From Glycine soja (lineage: Eukaryota; Streptophyta; Magnoliopsida; Fabales; Fabaceae): 64,000 nt of DNA. Positions 22,961-34,091 of the stretch are shown piece by piece. Positions within the stretch are counted from its first letter, which is position 1; each line of letters starts with the position of its first letter. Both the position numbers and the translations under genes were made by a program. Below the pieces are notes generated by a model. It had not been told where the DNA came from and searched no databases. It saw nothing but the letters and a program-made list of their open reading frames with translations. The stretch spans positions 12,952,968 to 13,016,967 of the forward strand of contig NC_041011.1 of assembly GCF_004193775.1 (NCBI RefSeq), given 5' to 3'.

Positions 22961-25036
22961 TGATAACTACAAAATTTAAGTTTAATTGATAGTCAATTTT
23001 GGCTAAGAATGATTAGAATTTCTTCACTTACTATTTTTTTTAATAAAATAATGAAGAATTTAATATCATTGTAATTTTTTACCAGCAAGACTCAAAAGAA
23101 GAAAATTTCTAAGTGCTTTGGAGAAAAATTGATTCAAAACTTGAAGAAAAATTGGAAGATTAGGACAAATCGCTTACGACACAAGAGTGGTCTAACAGGT
23201 TTTCTCCCTTAGCGGCCAGCTCACGCTTAGCAGGAAGAAGGCCCACGAGAAAGCCCAAGGCACTCTCGGCATGGAAATTAAGTCACCTTAGGCCTATAAA
23301 AGGAGTAGAAAGCAAAAGGAAAAGACACACCGAGTCTCAGAACTCTCTATTGAATATATTCAAGCTCTCTATTGATTATGGTCTGATCATCCATGTTCAT
23401 GTAATGTTTAGGGGATAATGCATTGAAAAATGGTTATTTTCTATAAACTGGGAAAATGGCATCTAAATGAAATCATTGCTAGAAATAGATTGATATTTGT
23501 TTAGCCTATTTTATGCATCTCTAATCTTAATGTTGTTATACCCTAATTTCGTCTAGGGACGATCGTTTGCCAACATTTGGATTCATGTTAGCCGAATTGA
23601 GCTGCTTAACACTAATTTTCGTGCAATCCATAGGGCTTTGTGACGTTTCAGAAGAAAATGCGCAAAATATTCAAAAGAAGGGCAAAAGGGTCACTTTTGG
23701 GGTATTTTTCAGCCCCTGGGCCCACTAGGAAGCTTAGGGCTGAAGTAACCAGCTCGCCTGGGCGAGCTGAGCTTGCTTGGGTGAGCAAGGTTACTTCTAA
23801 AGGAAGCAAGCAGCTCGCTTAGGCGAGCTACTGTGCAACCTCCACGCCTCATTTCCTATAAATAGGCGTGAGGGGGTTGAGGAGAAGGGCCCAGCACCTA
23901 AAATTGAGAGGTTTTCACTGAAATTAGTGAGAAGAAAGAGAAAGAAGAAGAAAAAACAAGGCTGAGGCATTTCTGTAATGTTTTCGTGATCGATTTTGTG
24001 ATCTTTCTTCACCGTTCTTCGTCCGTTATTCATCGTTCTTCGTTTGTCAACCGGTTAGTTTTTACTTTTGAAGTTGTGAATTCATTCTATGCACCCTTAG
24101 GGGTCCACCCTTGCTTTTCGCATCTTCATCTTCATTCTTTTGCAATTAGTGATCTCATTTCATTGTAAAGCGAGTTTCGACCGATTAATTGTGCCGTAAT
24201 CTCATTTTTATCATTGTAAAGCGAGTTTCCATCGATTAATTATGCTGTAATCTCACTTAATCACCGTAAAATAAAAATTCTACCGATCATTTTTGTTGTA
24301 ACCTTGGTTAATCATTGAAAAAATAAAGTTTCAACCGGTCATTTACTTTGCAAGTTCTCTTTTAATGAGTTTGAAAGTAACCAAGTGAAACCAAAGCTAA
24401 AATCAACACATAAATCAAGCTTTTTATCCATGAAAATCACTTGAAACCGTTCAAGGTCCAACGCCTTAACGGTCTCTTTTACTTTTGTCGGTTAAAAATG
24501 AACCTTTCAAAAGTCTAAAATCAACCCTTCGTGTAACTTTGTTACTTCAAAGAACTACGTAGGTCTGAGTTCCTTATCGTAATTGAAGATACATAGGAGT
24601 AAGAGCCACGCTCTTGTCGACCCCAAAAAGATAAAAAAACATAAAAAAGGAAAATAAACTAAAATTTGAAGTCATGATTTTGCACATTTGATTAAAGGCT
24701 GTCGTCCCTTGTGACAGACGCGTGGGGTGCTAATACCTTCCCCGCACGTAAATAACTCTCGAACCTTTTGTTCTTAAAATTCGTAGACCCACTTTTGGTT
24801 TTTTCTAACGTTTTCCTCAAATAAACGTTGGTGGCGGCTCCACGCGTTTTCCTTCCTTTGAAGACGCACCCTTGAGTCTCGCGTCGCCCCTCGCCGAAGG
24901 GTAGGTTTCACCCTTGAGTGTCACCCTTGGGTTTGCATCACTTTAAGTACAAACAAAGTCCTTGTGAATTCGACACTCGAACTTCCAATTATTTTACTAC
25001 TGGAGACAAATTGGTACACTTGCCAACGAGTTAACA
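22961..25036 (+). repeat. Athila 3' LTR, interrupted by a Tat-type fragment
   Basis: Begins TGATAACTAC and ends GTTAACA, matching the solo LTR at 13033-14349 on both sides of the insertion. About 320 bp present in the solo LTR (about 13925-14243) is missing where the Tat-type fragment lies, so insertion was accompanied or followed by deletion. Confidence 0.8.
23534..24930 (+). mobile_element. 5' end fragment (LTR plus primer site) of a Tat/Ogre-like element
   Basis: Starts TGTTATACCC and contains a TATA box (CTATAAATAG, 23856-23865). It is followed at 24828-24841 by TTGGTGGCGGCTCC, which resembles the post-LTR primer site of Tat/Ogre elements. It ends abruptly at the resumed Athila LTR. Two palindromes of the form AGCTCGCC-GGCGAGCT lie at 23751-23768 and 23812-23829. 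No coding part is retained. Confidence 0.6.
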
Positions 25037-25240
25037 TTCCCCAAATAGCAAACAACCATAGGGAGACCATGGGATGTAATTCTTTGGTTGACCAATGTAT
25101 CAAATTTCCATGCTTTTGGCATTAGATGCATTTTTTTACAAAGCTTGAGCAATTCGTCCTCAAAGTTGGCCAATAGTACTTGGCTCTCAACACCCACGTG
25201 CCCAATATTCTCTGTCTCGAGTGCATGTCGCATATGCCTT
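25037..25240 (-). pseudogene. Integrase N-terminal remnant, Tat type
   Basis: On the minus strand, frames around KELHPMVSLWLFAIWGM (about 25040-25090) match the junction between the integrase zinc finger and core in Tat elements. The match stops at the Athila LTR end. The remainder of integrase is not found on the other side of the insertion. Confidence 0.55.
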
Positions 25241-25499
25241 CATGTAGCTTTCAGAGCACATAGTTAGCTTGTTCTCTATTGAGACATTTGAGCAGAGGGG
25301 GGGGGGGGAGAATCCTCTCCTATATAATTCATCGACTACTAAGATATATCTGGAAACTTGCATCCTTATTTTTTTAGGCTTTCTCTATGTTTATCAGGAG
25401 TGTCTCATATTTCAGGTATTCAACTATCTCTTTCTTCCATCCCGAAGAGTTTTCTTCAATCTATAAACACTCATTTCCTGAAACACTAGGTATAGGAAT

Positions 25500-25909
25500 C
25501 AGATGAAGTGTGAAAGTTTTTAGCTACCCAGGTTTAGGTGAAGTTACTAGTCAAGCAAAATCTTCGGCTTTGTCATTGATTTCTCAGCTTATGTGGGTCA
25601 CCTGCACTTCCTCAAACTCTTCCTTGAGCCTCTCAAATGCATAATAGTATTTCAAGAGTCAGGAGTCTCAGATCTGAAACACTTGTTTATCTATTCGACG
25701 ATGACCTTGGAATCACTCTGGCACTGAACTCTTTGGCCACTGACCTCTTTGGCAAGCCTTAGTCCATCCAGGAGAGCCTCGTACTCGGCTTGATTGCACG
25801 TGACTTTGAAGCCGAAGCGTAAAGATTGTGCCAAGGCTATGCCATTGGGTCCTTCTAAGATAACTCTGACTCCGCTTCCATGTTGGTTGCAGGAGCCATC
25901 CACATGCAC
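25500..25909 (-). pseudogene. Second (archaeal-type) RNase H, Tat type, broken
   Basis: HVDGSCNQHGSGVRVILEGP, LRFGFKVTCNQAEYEALLDG and SDSKVIVE are visible from 25909 to 25691. They contain the D-E-D catalytic pattern of this extra RNase H domain. Homology (KYYYAFERLKEEFEEVQV) continues to about 25500 with several stops. It would remove RNA during reverse transcription. Confidence 0.75.
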
Positions 25910-26199
25910 CGTCCATCAATCATGCTCCAAACATGGTTGTGGAGGATGAAATTCATTGATGAAATTGGTCATCACCTGGATAGTCCCTCTTGGCTCCTAA
26001 ACAATTTCATACACTAAGAGTTTGATAGGCCACATCATCATTTGCCCTACCAACTCATGCTTGCGTAGTATTTTAGCTATGGGGCAATTAGCTCAAACGG
26101 TGATTCAGTGACTCTAAAAATATTGACAGAGACGGTGGGCCACATGGACAAGTGCCAAGGCTACCTTCTCCATCACCTGATATCTTGTTTCTGGATCCT

Positions 26200-26640
26200 G
26201 AAGTACTCGGCTCACAAAATATATTAGCTTAGTTCACCCCTTACTTCATGTACTAGTACCGCACTTATTGCTTCATCCGAAATCTAAAGGCAAACAATCA
26301 ACCTTTTGATGTTCTTCAGTTTTGACGAGACAAGTGGTGTTGCCAATGTTTCCTTCAGCTATCAAAAAGCTTCTTCGCATTCTGCATCCCAAACAAAGTT
26401 TTTGGCTTTCTTTAGAAGGTTCATGATTGGTTTAGCCTTTTTAGTGATTTTAGGCAAAAATCTCGATAAAGAGGCTACTCTACTGGCTAGCCTCTAAGCT
26501 TCCATTACATTTTGGGGACTCCTCATTTCCAATATGGCTTGGCATTTATCCAAGTTGGCGTGTATCCCATAATGAGTCAACATGAACCCCAAAAAATTTC
26601 CATGAAGGTTCGTAATGGTTCCTTCTTTTCCTACCAGATG
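26200..26640 (-). pseudogene. Reverse transcriptase end and RNase H, Tat type, broken
   Basis: On the minus strand are NLDKCQAILEMRSPQNV, LSRFLPKITKKAKPIMNLLKK and a later VLQDPETRYQ, the usual connection and RNase H region. At least four in-frame stops are present. The reverse transcriptase catalytic core upstream is missing between here and gag. Confidence 0.7.
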
Positions 26641-26707
26641 TTGACAAGGGCTACAGATGTTAAGTGGTGAGGTCGACTAGTGGTAAATTGTGTGCCGAAG
26701 TGGGTGG

Positions 26708-27214
26708 TCAGGGTATCAAACCAGTCCTCGGAGTTGGGGGGAGGTGTGTGAACCAATGAAGGGCTTGTCCTTTCAACAATGTCAGGAACACTCGACAGAA
26801 GATTGCATCGTCCATGGTGTACAAGCTTACCTGGGTGGTGTACACGTCAAGGTATTCATTTGGATCAGTAGTACCATCATATTTTTCAATGGTCAAATTT
26901 TTCCAATTCAAGGGAAGAGACACTTCCATGATGTCAAGCATAAAGGGGTTCTTGAATTGCAACAACTATCTTCCTAAGGTATTAAGCGATGAGGGAATAG
27001 TGTCCTATCACACACTTAAGTTAGTGGCCTTGGGTAGACAAAAAGTTGTTGACTTAGCTTCTCTTCCTTCATCAGGTGGATTAACCTCAGGTTTTCGTGA
27101 CCTATTATATTCTTGTAGATGTGCATTTTCGCCCCGAAGGGCTATGACTTCTTTGACGTGATGACAATGCATTTTTGAGACCTGAGCTTGTTGCCTTCTC
27201 ATGACCGGGGACAA
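26708..27214 (-). pseudogene. gag, Tat type, broken
   Basis: The capsid-like stretch shows LPLNWKNLTIEKYDGTTDP, EYLDVYTTQ, CRVFLTLLKGQALHWF and LPP (26965-26708), the conserved order of plant gypsy gag. An N-terminal piece (27214-27008) with a basic/acidic pattern precedes it in another frame. No zinc knuckle was seen. Confidence 0.75.
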
Positions 27215-27359
27215 GACGATCTAGTCTTCTACATTAATCTCCTCATTTTTATGATCTGTTGGTTGCTCCGTTGTACTCTATTTGTTCCAGTTCTAATTTA
27301 TTGCCATAATCTCTTAAGGTCGGGATATAACTTACTCGACCCCACAGTGAGTGCCAAAA

Positions 27360-27886
27360 TGTTCTTATCACAAATGGATCGAACACTATCTCCTATATCG
27401 AAGGGTCTTTTGTTGTGCCAAATGACCTTTCTGATTGTAACTTGTCAATATCTTTGGTGTATATGAATCCGAAGAGGGGGGGGGGGAAGTACCTGCAAAA
27501 GGCACTCCGACACTCAAGTAAGGGTTCGGTTTAGAGCTATTAATGATGTTAAATGAATATTCAAGTGAATAGTGGTTTTGCCCTGGAGAGCTTTTCCTTT
27601 TATATACTGACCTTATTGGGCCTTGGGTCTCTTGGCCTGCATGTTCTGATTACCAGTTAGGTAATGTGCCTCTTAATCTTAAGTGCTTATGATTGGACAA
27701 TTACCTTTTAAGCGAGTTTATTAACCATAATCATCGTTGAATGGTACCTGGGTATTGAAGGTCGATATGTGTTGTACGGACTATGTGGACACATGGTCGA
27801 AAGGGTATTCGACTTCATAGGACATGTTATGCCTTAGGTGCCCATATAGGCGTCCTATTGTCTTATCCGAATACTTATCCGGTATA
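27360..27886 (-). repeat. 5' LTR of the Tat-type element
   Basis: Bounded internally by GAACA next to the primer-site region. The minus-strand TATA box TATATAAAAGG lies at about 27597-27607. It matches 10461-10967. An 11-base G run (27476-27486) is absent from the other copy. Confidence 0.7.
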
Positions 27887-28979
27887 ATTAACTACAAAAG
27901 AGGTTGGCCCACGTCAAATAGTTATAACTTGTGTGAGTTTTAATAAGGCCCACCAAACATATGAATCATACTCTTATGTTTCTATATACTAAAAATTACC
28001 TATATTTTAATTTTAATGATATTTTTAAATTATATTATAAAGTTATTTATTTATCAATTACTAAATATTTTGAGTCATTGAATAAATATAGAGCAACACT
28101 TATTTTTTTGAGTTATTTTCATTATTATTATTATGATTATTACACTTTATATTTTGTTTTTGATAATATTAATACTTATGGCTAATTTTAAACATTAATA
28201 ATGCTTTTAATATATAAACTGTTATATCAATTTCTAATTATCTTTTTATAATATAATTTTTTTTGCTTTCTTCACTTATTTTTTATGACCTTTATATTCT
28301 AATTTTGTATAGGCAAGTTTATAGAATATAACTTAAACCTACAATTTTTAATTTCTTCAAGGTTTTAAGGTAATTTTTTAAGTTTGTGATTTTCTTATAA
28401 TTTTTCTTTCTAATTTTGTTTTGTATTAAATAAATTAATTTGACTTATATATTTTTCAACAAAAATAATTTAAACATGAGTTATCTATTTTTTATTCAGT
28501 AACAAACAATGACATATAAGTCATTAAAAAGTGTAATTAGAAAAGTAGAAAAAAATTATAATACCATAAAAATAATTAGTGTTTACATAATATCATTAAA
28601 AGTTTAAAATTATCCATAAGAAATGATATTATAAAAATAAAAATATTACATTTAATTTATATATTATAAACTTAATTATTAATTTTGGCCACCCTCCAAA
28701 GTATTTGGTCAAGCTCCACCATTGTGTGAAAGGTACATGACCCTTGAAGTTGTGCGTGCCTTGTGCATGAAGTGGTTTGAGATTGACGACGATCGTGGCA
28801 TTATATTCTCTGAAGGGTACATAGCCCTTAATTCCATAAGTGCCTTGTGCATAAGTGCCTTGAGCTTGAGGTTGATTGATGCATTGTCTCAAGGGTACAC
28901 TATTCTTGTGGACTAAAGTCAATTGTAGTTGGGAGCTACTATTGATACCACCATATTGCTATTGACACTACCCGTATGC

Positions 28980-28983
<4 letters not shown>

Positions 28984-29026
<43 letters not shown>
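28984..29026. repeat. AT dinucleotide microsatellite
   Basis: About 21 uninterrupted AT units. Confidence 0.95.
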
Positions 29027-29030
<4 letters not shown>

Positions 29031-29390
29031 ATATCATTTTCATGAAAGTATGATTCCATTGAATAAGGCTACAATGAAATTGTGTTTTCATTACACGGAA
29101 TGAAGAAAAAATAATAAAAATATGATTTTGTTGTGCATTCTGTTGTGCAATGAACAACATAATGATATTTTTGTTGTAAAATATTGGATTGGGGTAAACA
29201 ACAACAAAAGTACAGTTCAATTTCATGTTATTTTCCACCCTCTTTTCAACGGAAGCAAATTTTCATTACATAATATCAAACAAAAAAATAATATTGATGG
29301 CAACACATTGACCTTGGGTGTGACACTACGATGACAACAACTTTGTCCTTCATCCCCGCTCATTCAGCAAAAACCAAACTCACTCTGACC

Positions 29391-29467
29391 AAATCAATCC
29401 ATGATATTATTTTGATTACAATTAAAAAGAATAATTTATGTCATCATTAATTTAAATTTAAATAAAA
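29391..29467. repeat. Direct repeat, copy 1 (76 bp)
   Basis: The unit running AAATCAAT(C/T)CATGATATT to TTTAAATTTAAATAAAA occurs again at 30556-30631 with only two or three changes. The 1.1 kb between the copies shows no transposase or terminal structure that I recognise. Confidence 0.8.
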
Positions 29468-30555
29468 CCAAGAAACCCTTTAGACATGCAACAAAATCCA
29501 AGAGAATCACGTGACACAGCTTAGTGACATATATATGAAGATGGAGAGGTCACACCTACAGGGGTCATGGGTCCTAGGTAGGGCGGCTGTGCAATGCTGT
29601 AGGACTATGGTGGTGGTGCATGTGGGTGACATTAGCGTCGCTAGGTTTAGATCTAGGACAGAGATGGTGCAGTGGTTATAGGTTGGGGGTGGCACAACGG
29701 GTCCAAAATTTGGTCAGAGTGGTGGTGACCTACGATGTTGGATCTTGATGGAGGTGGAGGCACACGATAGTGTTGGAAGATAAGGGTGGGGTTGCTCGAT
29801 GAAAAGTCTAAGGGGAAGGGGATGGGGTGTAGGAATTTGGTGAATGGGCAAAAGAGAAATTTCACAAACTTTAGTAGTGCCAATAACACTATTGATAGTA
29901 GTAATAATATGACTTTTGAGTACACAAAAAATGGACTATGTCATGATTCATTACATGATACCTAGGCATGCTAATATGGTTATCATTTGATAATGAACAT
30001 TTTACACCTACGGTGTTATTGTCGGTCCCTACCATAATTGCTATTGACCCCTACAAAACTTTAAACCCCTAGAAAGACCATTTTACCCCTATGTTCAAAC
30101 ACTTCACCCTTCCTTCTGTCCCCTCCCTCTTACTTGTGCCCTCCTTCTCCTCACCCCCTGTTAAATGCACCATGAAAACACAATTTTTGTTGTGATCTTT
30201 GTTGAGATACACATCGGAATCACATTTTCATTTTGTATTGTTTAAAAAAAAATACACAACAGAAATATGATTATGTTGTAATCTTTGTTAAGGGACATGG
30301 TAGAATTGTATTTTCATGATGTATTTTTAATGTTTTTTAATAAAAAAAACACAATATAATAATATTTTCATTGTATTTTCTTATGATTTTTTTTATTAAT
30401 GATAAGTGCAAGTTACCTTTTTTTAGATATAATTTATCCTTTTTAATGGTACTCAATATCTTTATTAATTAAAATTAAATTAATTGGATACAAGTTACCA
30501 TTTATAAAGGTAATCAAATTAATTATTATAAGAATTACTTTTATTAGTCGTAATC

Positions 30556-30631
30556 AAATCAATTCATGATATTATTTTGATTATAATTAAAAAGAATAAT
30601 TTATGTCATCATTAATTTAAATTTAAATAAA
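30556..30631. repeat. Direct repeat, copy 2 (76 bp)
   Basis: Second copy of the unit at 29391-29467, same orientation. Confidence 0.8.
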
Positions 30632-32039
30632 AAAGATAATTTACGTAACAATTAATTTGATTATTGAATGTGTGTTGTCATTAATATAATCATATCAAAA
30701 TTAATTCAAGTAAAAAATGTAACTTAATTTTGTGATTAATTTTTTGTGAAAAACACTTAAAGAAACATGTTTGTTTTTGTTGTATAAAAAGGGGTGATAA
30801 AAAATTACACAATGGAGACATATTTTTACTTTGAAATTTATTGGCACCCCTAAACTACAATGAAAATACCTTTTTGTTGTGAATTTTGTACATGGTTATA
30901 GAATGGAATCATGATTATGTGGGAAAGGTATTTCTCGAATAAAAAAATATCAACTCATTGGTAGGGGCCAAGAATAATTTGCATGAGACCAATAATAACA
31001 AGTTACACCTAATATTAATATAGGTGGGCAACTATAGGCCTTAACAAGTAAGCCTGTGTTGAGAGGTATCTAAATTTAATACTCTTTATGTTCCTAATTT
31101 TAAGATCTTTTTAACTAATGTATGTCTCTTAAAAAAATAATTAATTTAATTAATTATATTAAATTTGTTTATTAATTGTACTATTGTTCTAAAATTAACT
31201 TTTTCTTATCTCTTTAACCACTTAATTATTTTTAATGTTTGGAGATAGAATAATTAAGAAAGGTTATACACACAAAAAGTAATTAATGCATCTAAAAATT
31301 AGAAGAAAAAATCTTATAATAAAAAGCAAATAAATTTTTAAAAATAATCTAATAATTAGAGACAAAGAAAGTATATACTTATGATTAGATATTTTTTGTC
31401 GTTATTAAAATGCTAGTGACGGTCTTTCTTTCTCTATTATTAATCTAATCATTATTATTATTCTTCGTTAAAATTACATAGATAAACTATTTCAGCCCTT
31501 ACAAACACTGAATAAAACACACAAATATAGTTAATGAATGACACATAAATGGTCAAACTTAAGTTATAACGTAAGGAATATTCTCAAAAACATATGAAAA
31601 TGTTTGCACTATCAATTGTCATTGAATCATTTGATAGTGTCTTTCATATAAACTAACCCTGTCATTTTATGGGGTGTGTTTACCTTGTATTGCCATATTG
31701 GCTTATTATTATATACTCTTCTAAATTTTTTTCCTTCTTCTTCTAAAAAAAACAAAAAAAAAATTGAGTTAATTTGTATCCGTGCGATAGAGGAAGTATA
31801 CCTTCATTCATCCGTAGCTTGACCCTGAAGAACGAAGGGGTCCATCCCAATTCTCAACCCAAACCAAAACGACCGTCGTTTTTGTCTTTTGGTTCAACCC
31901 AGCTGCGATCATAACAAACACCGGTGATGGTTCATCAAAACGACAACGACGACAGCAGCACCGCCACCTTCCACCATCTCGTGTAGCGGACAACGACAAT
32001 CGGCGATTGAATTGTTCTTCTACTTCTTCCGCGGGGATG

Positions 32040-34091
32040 ATGTCGAACCTGTACGGCGAATACAACCAGAAGATCGACTACGTGTTCAAGGTGGTGCTGA
32101 TCGGAGACTCTGCGGTGGGGAAGACGCAGCTCCTCGCTCGCTTCGCCAAGAACCAATTCAGCGTCGATTCCAAAGCCACCATCGGCGTTGAGTTTCAGAC
32201 CAAAACGCTCATCATCGACAACAAGACCGTCAAGGCCCAAATATGGGACACCGCCGGCCAAGAAAGGTCCTTTTATCCATCCTTCTCGTAATTTCAATCA
32301 ATCCCCTTAATATAATAATAATAATAATAATATAAATAATTGCGTTAAATACTTGGAGGAAAACTTTGTCACCTCGTTCCATCAGCTCGAATAGGATTGT
32401 TCTTCAGGGGAGGATACTTGTGATTTTGACAATAATAATAATAATAAAAAAAGAGATATTCAACCGTCAAAACGCTAGTCTATTGTTTTCATCCTTTTGT
32501 CAGATTGGAAAATAATTTTGGAATTGCATGTCGTTTTGGTTGGTGGATTATCGTTTTCGCATTTTTTGGGTTGTTTATTGATTTGAGAACATGTTTGGTA
32601 TGAGCTAAGGATAATTTAAAGTATTGGAAATGATTTGAAGCTTTGTTAGATATTAGTAGTGTATAGAATACATGAAAAGTTGAAAACAAATGGAAAGTGC
32701 TGGAGTTTATTATTAGGTTTGTTTAATGCTTGAATTTGAATAATTGTGGATATGGTTATGACTATTAGAATTTTAAGGGTGTGATTGATAGGAAGAAAAA
32801 GAAATATGTGAGAAATAGGATGGGTGAAAATAGGGTAGAGAGAAATGGAGTGCATAGAAGTAGGTGAGAAATAAAGTTGAAATGCGAGTCTTTGATTCAA
32901 GGAAAATACAGAAGAAACAGGAAAAAAAGTTATCATTGTGTATTCGTTTCTTCTTATTTTTTGGAGAGAAATAAAAATGTTTGGGATCCACGCTTTTTTT
33001 TTTATTTCTTTCCTCACGTATTTCTTTCTTACCATGCACTAGGAAAGTTGGTTTGGTATTTAGGAAGCAAGTTTAGTAAGGATTGTTTGGAATTTGAGGA
33101 TTTTGGGATCAAGATTTGCATAGTGGTTATTAAAACAGATGTAACGTTTTTGTTTTTGTCTCTTCGATTCCTAGGGGAAAAAAAGTGACGATAAAATTAA
33201 ATTACAATGTACTGATAGGATAAAATTTTTAGGTTGTTATCTAATTACAAATTGCATTGTATGATAAATTTATTAACTTTTATAATAAATCACTTTATAA
33301 GTTGAAGTGCAGAGTTCGTGTCATTGACTGTTGTGATTGTGATAAAATGTATGCATGTACATGACAAACTATGAAATAGTTAAAATTTTAGATGGTAACT
33401 TCCTAATCAACAGATTGAATTATAGAGTTCCCATGCACTTTAAAGAAGCCAATTTTGTGCCTTCTGGATTGTTGACATGGCTGTATCTTCATGCAGGGTT
33501 ATTATGAGTAATCTAAATTGATATATATGTACTCTGCTTTAGCTTGGGTTGCAACTTGAATTTTTTTTTTCAGATTTTATTTTAGAGTTTGATGCTTTTT
33601 ATTTGCTACTCAGCTTCTGAAATCTCTTTCTTTGTTCTTTCAGGTACAGGGCAGTTACTAGTGCATATTATCGCGGTGCTGTTGGAGCAATGTTAGTTTA
33701 TGACATGACTAAACGCCAATCATTTGATAACATGGCAAAATGGTTAGAGGAACTGAGAGGCCATGCTGACAAAAACATTGTTGTGATGCTAATTGGCAAC
33801 AAGTGTGATCTTGGAACTCTTAGAGCGGTGCCAACTGAAGACGCGGAGGAGTTTGCGCAAAGAGAGAACCTATTCTTTATGGAGACATCAGCACTTGAGT
33901 CCACTAATGTAGAAACTGCCTTTCTGACCATTCTAACTGAGATATACAGACTTATAAGCAAGAAAACACTTACTGCCAATGATGATGCAGATCCAAGTGG
34001 TATTTCAGGGCTTCTGAAGGGAACCAAGATAATTGTTCCTAGTCAAGAAATCAATGCTGGTGAAAAGAAGGGTAAGGGTGGCTGTTGTTGA
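32040..34091 (+). CDS. RABA4: Rab GTPase, RABA4 (Rab11-like) type
   Basis: Two exons, 32040-32266 and 33644-34091, with a 1377-bp intron splitting Arg76 (AG|GTCC ... TTTCAG|GTAC). They encode 224 aa. Of two adjacent ATGs (32037, 32040) I chose the second, which gives MSNLYG, the usual start of this subfamily. It shows the P-loop GDSAVGKT (22-29), effector region TIGVEF (48-52), WDTAGQE (69-75), NKCD (128-131), ETSAL (156-160) and a C-terminal GGCC for double geranylgeranylation. RABA4 proteins cycle GTP and direct trans-Golgi-derived vesicles to growing cell surfaces, such as root-hair and pollen-tube tips. The sequence is closest in memory to Arabidopsis RABA4d, but the exact paralogue is not certain. 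All key residues are present. A diverged copy of its exon 1/intron 1 junction occurs at 37285-37469. Confidence 0.93.

Larger units (their letters stand above)
11827..25036 (+). mobile_element. Athila-type Ty3/gypsy element, 5' part missing, with nested insertions
   Basis: In order on the plus strand are the integrase C-terminus (11827-12459), a long non-coding region, an env-position ORF (15048-15960), a polypurine stretch TTTGGGGGAG just before 22961, and a 3' LTR (22961-25036). The LTR begins TGATAAC and ends GTTAACA. The internal region is interrupted by a solo LTR (13033-14349) and a complete second element (16598-22246), and the 3' LTR by a Tat-type fragment. The 5' LTR, gag and most of pol are absent. 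Grouping these parts into one element is inferred from order, strand and the matching LTR family. Confidence 0.6.
25037..27886 (-). mobile_element. Tat-lineage Ty3/gypsy element, truncated
   Basis: Reading the minus strand from 27886, there is an LTR (27886-27360), a primer-site region TTTTGGCACTCACTGTGGGG (27359-27340), gag, the end of reverse transcriptase with its RNase H, a second archaeal-type RNase H, and the start of integrase. It is cut at 25036 by the Athila complex. Two RNase H domains are a hallmark of the Tat lineage. All coding parts are broken by stops and frameshifts. Confidence 0.75.
27887..31800. other. AT-rich intergenic DNA, no supported gene
   Basis: No gene is recognised in about 3.9 kb. 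Contents seen are an AT microsatellite (28984-29026), a 76-bp sequence repeated at 29391-29467 and 30556-30631, and scattered low-complexity A/T tracts. Short frames at 28629-28922 and 29507-29925 lack any recognisable motif. Confidence 0.6.

Noticed and set aside
23751..23829. Short palindromes as a CRISPR-like or terminator array
   Set aside because: This is plant LTR DNA; there are only two or three units without regular spacers, and factor-independent bacterial terminators do not apply.
10456..27891. Target-site duplication for the Tat-type element (GTTAG versus ATTAA)
   Set aside because: Would need two G-to-A changes and an LTR not ending in CA; too weak to claim.
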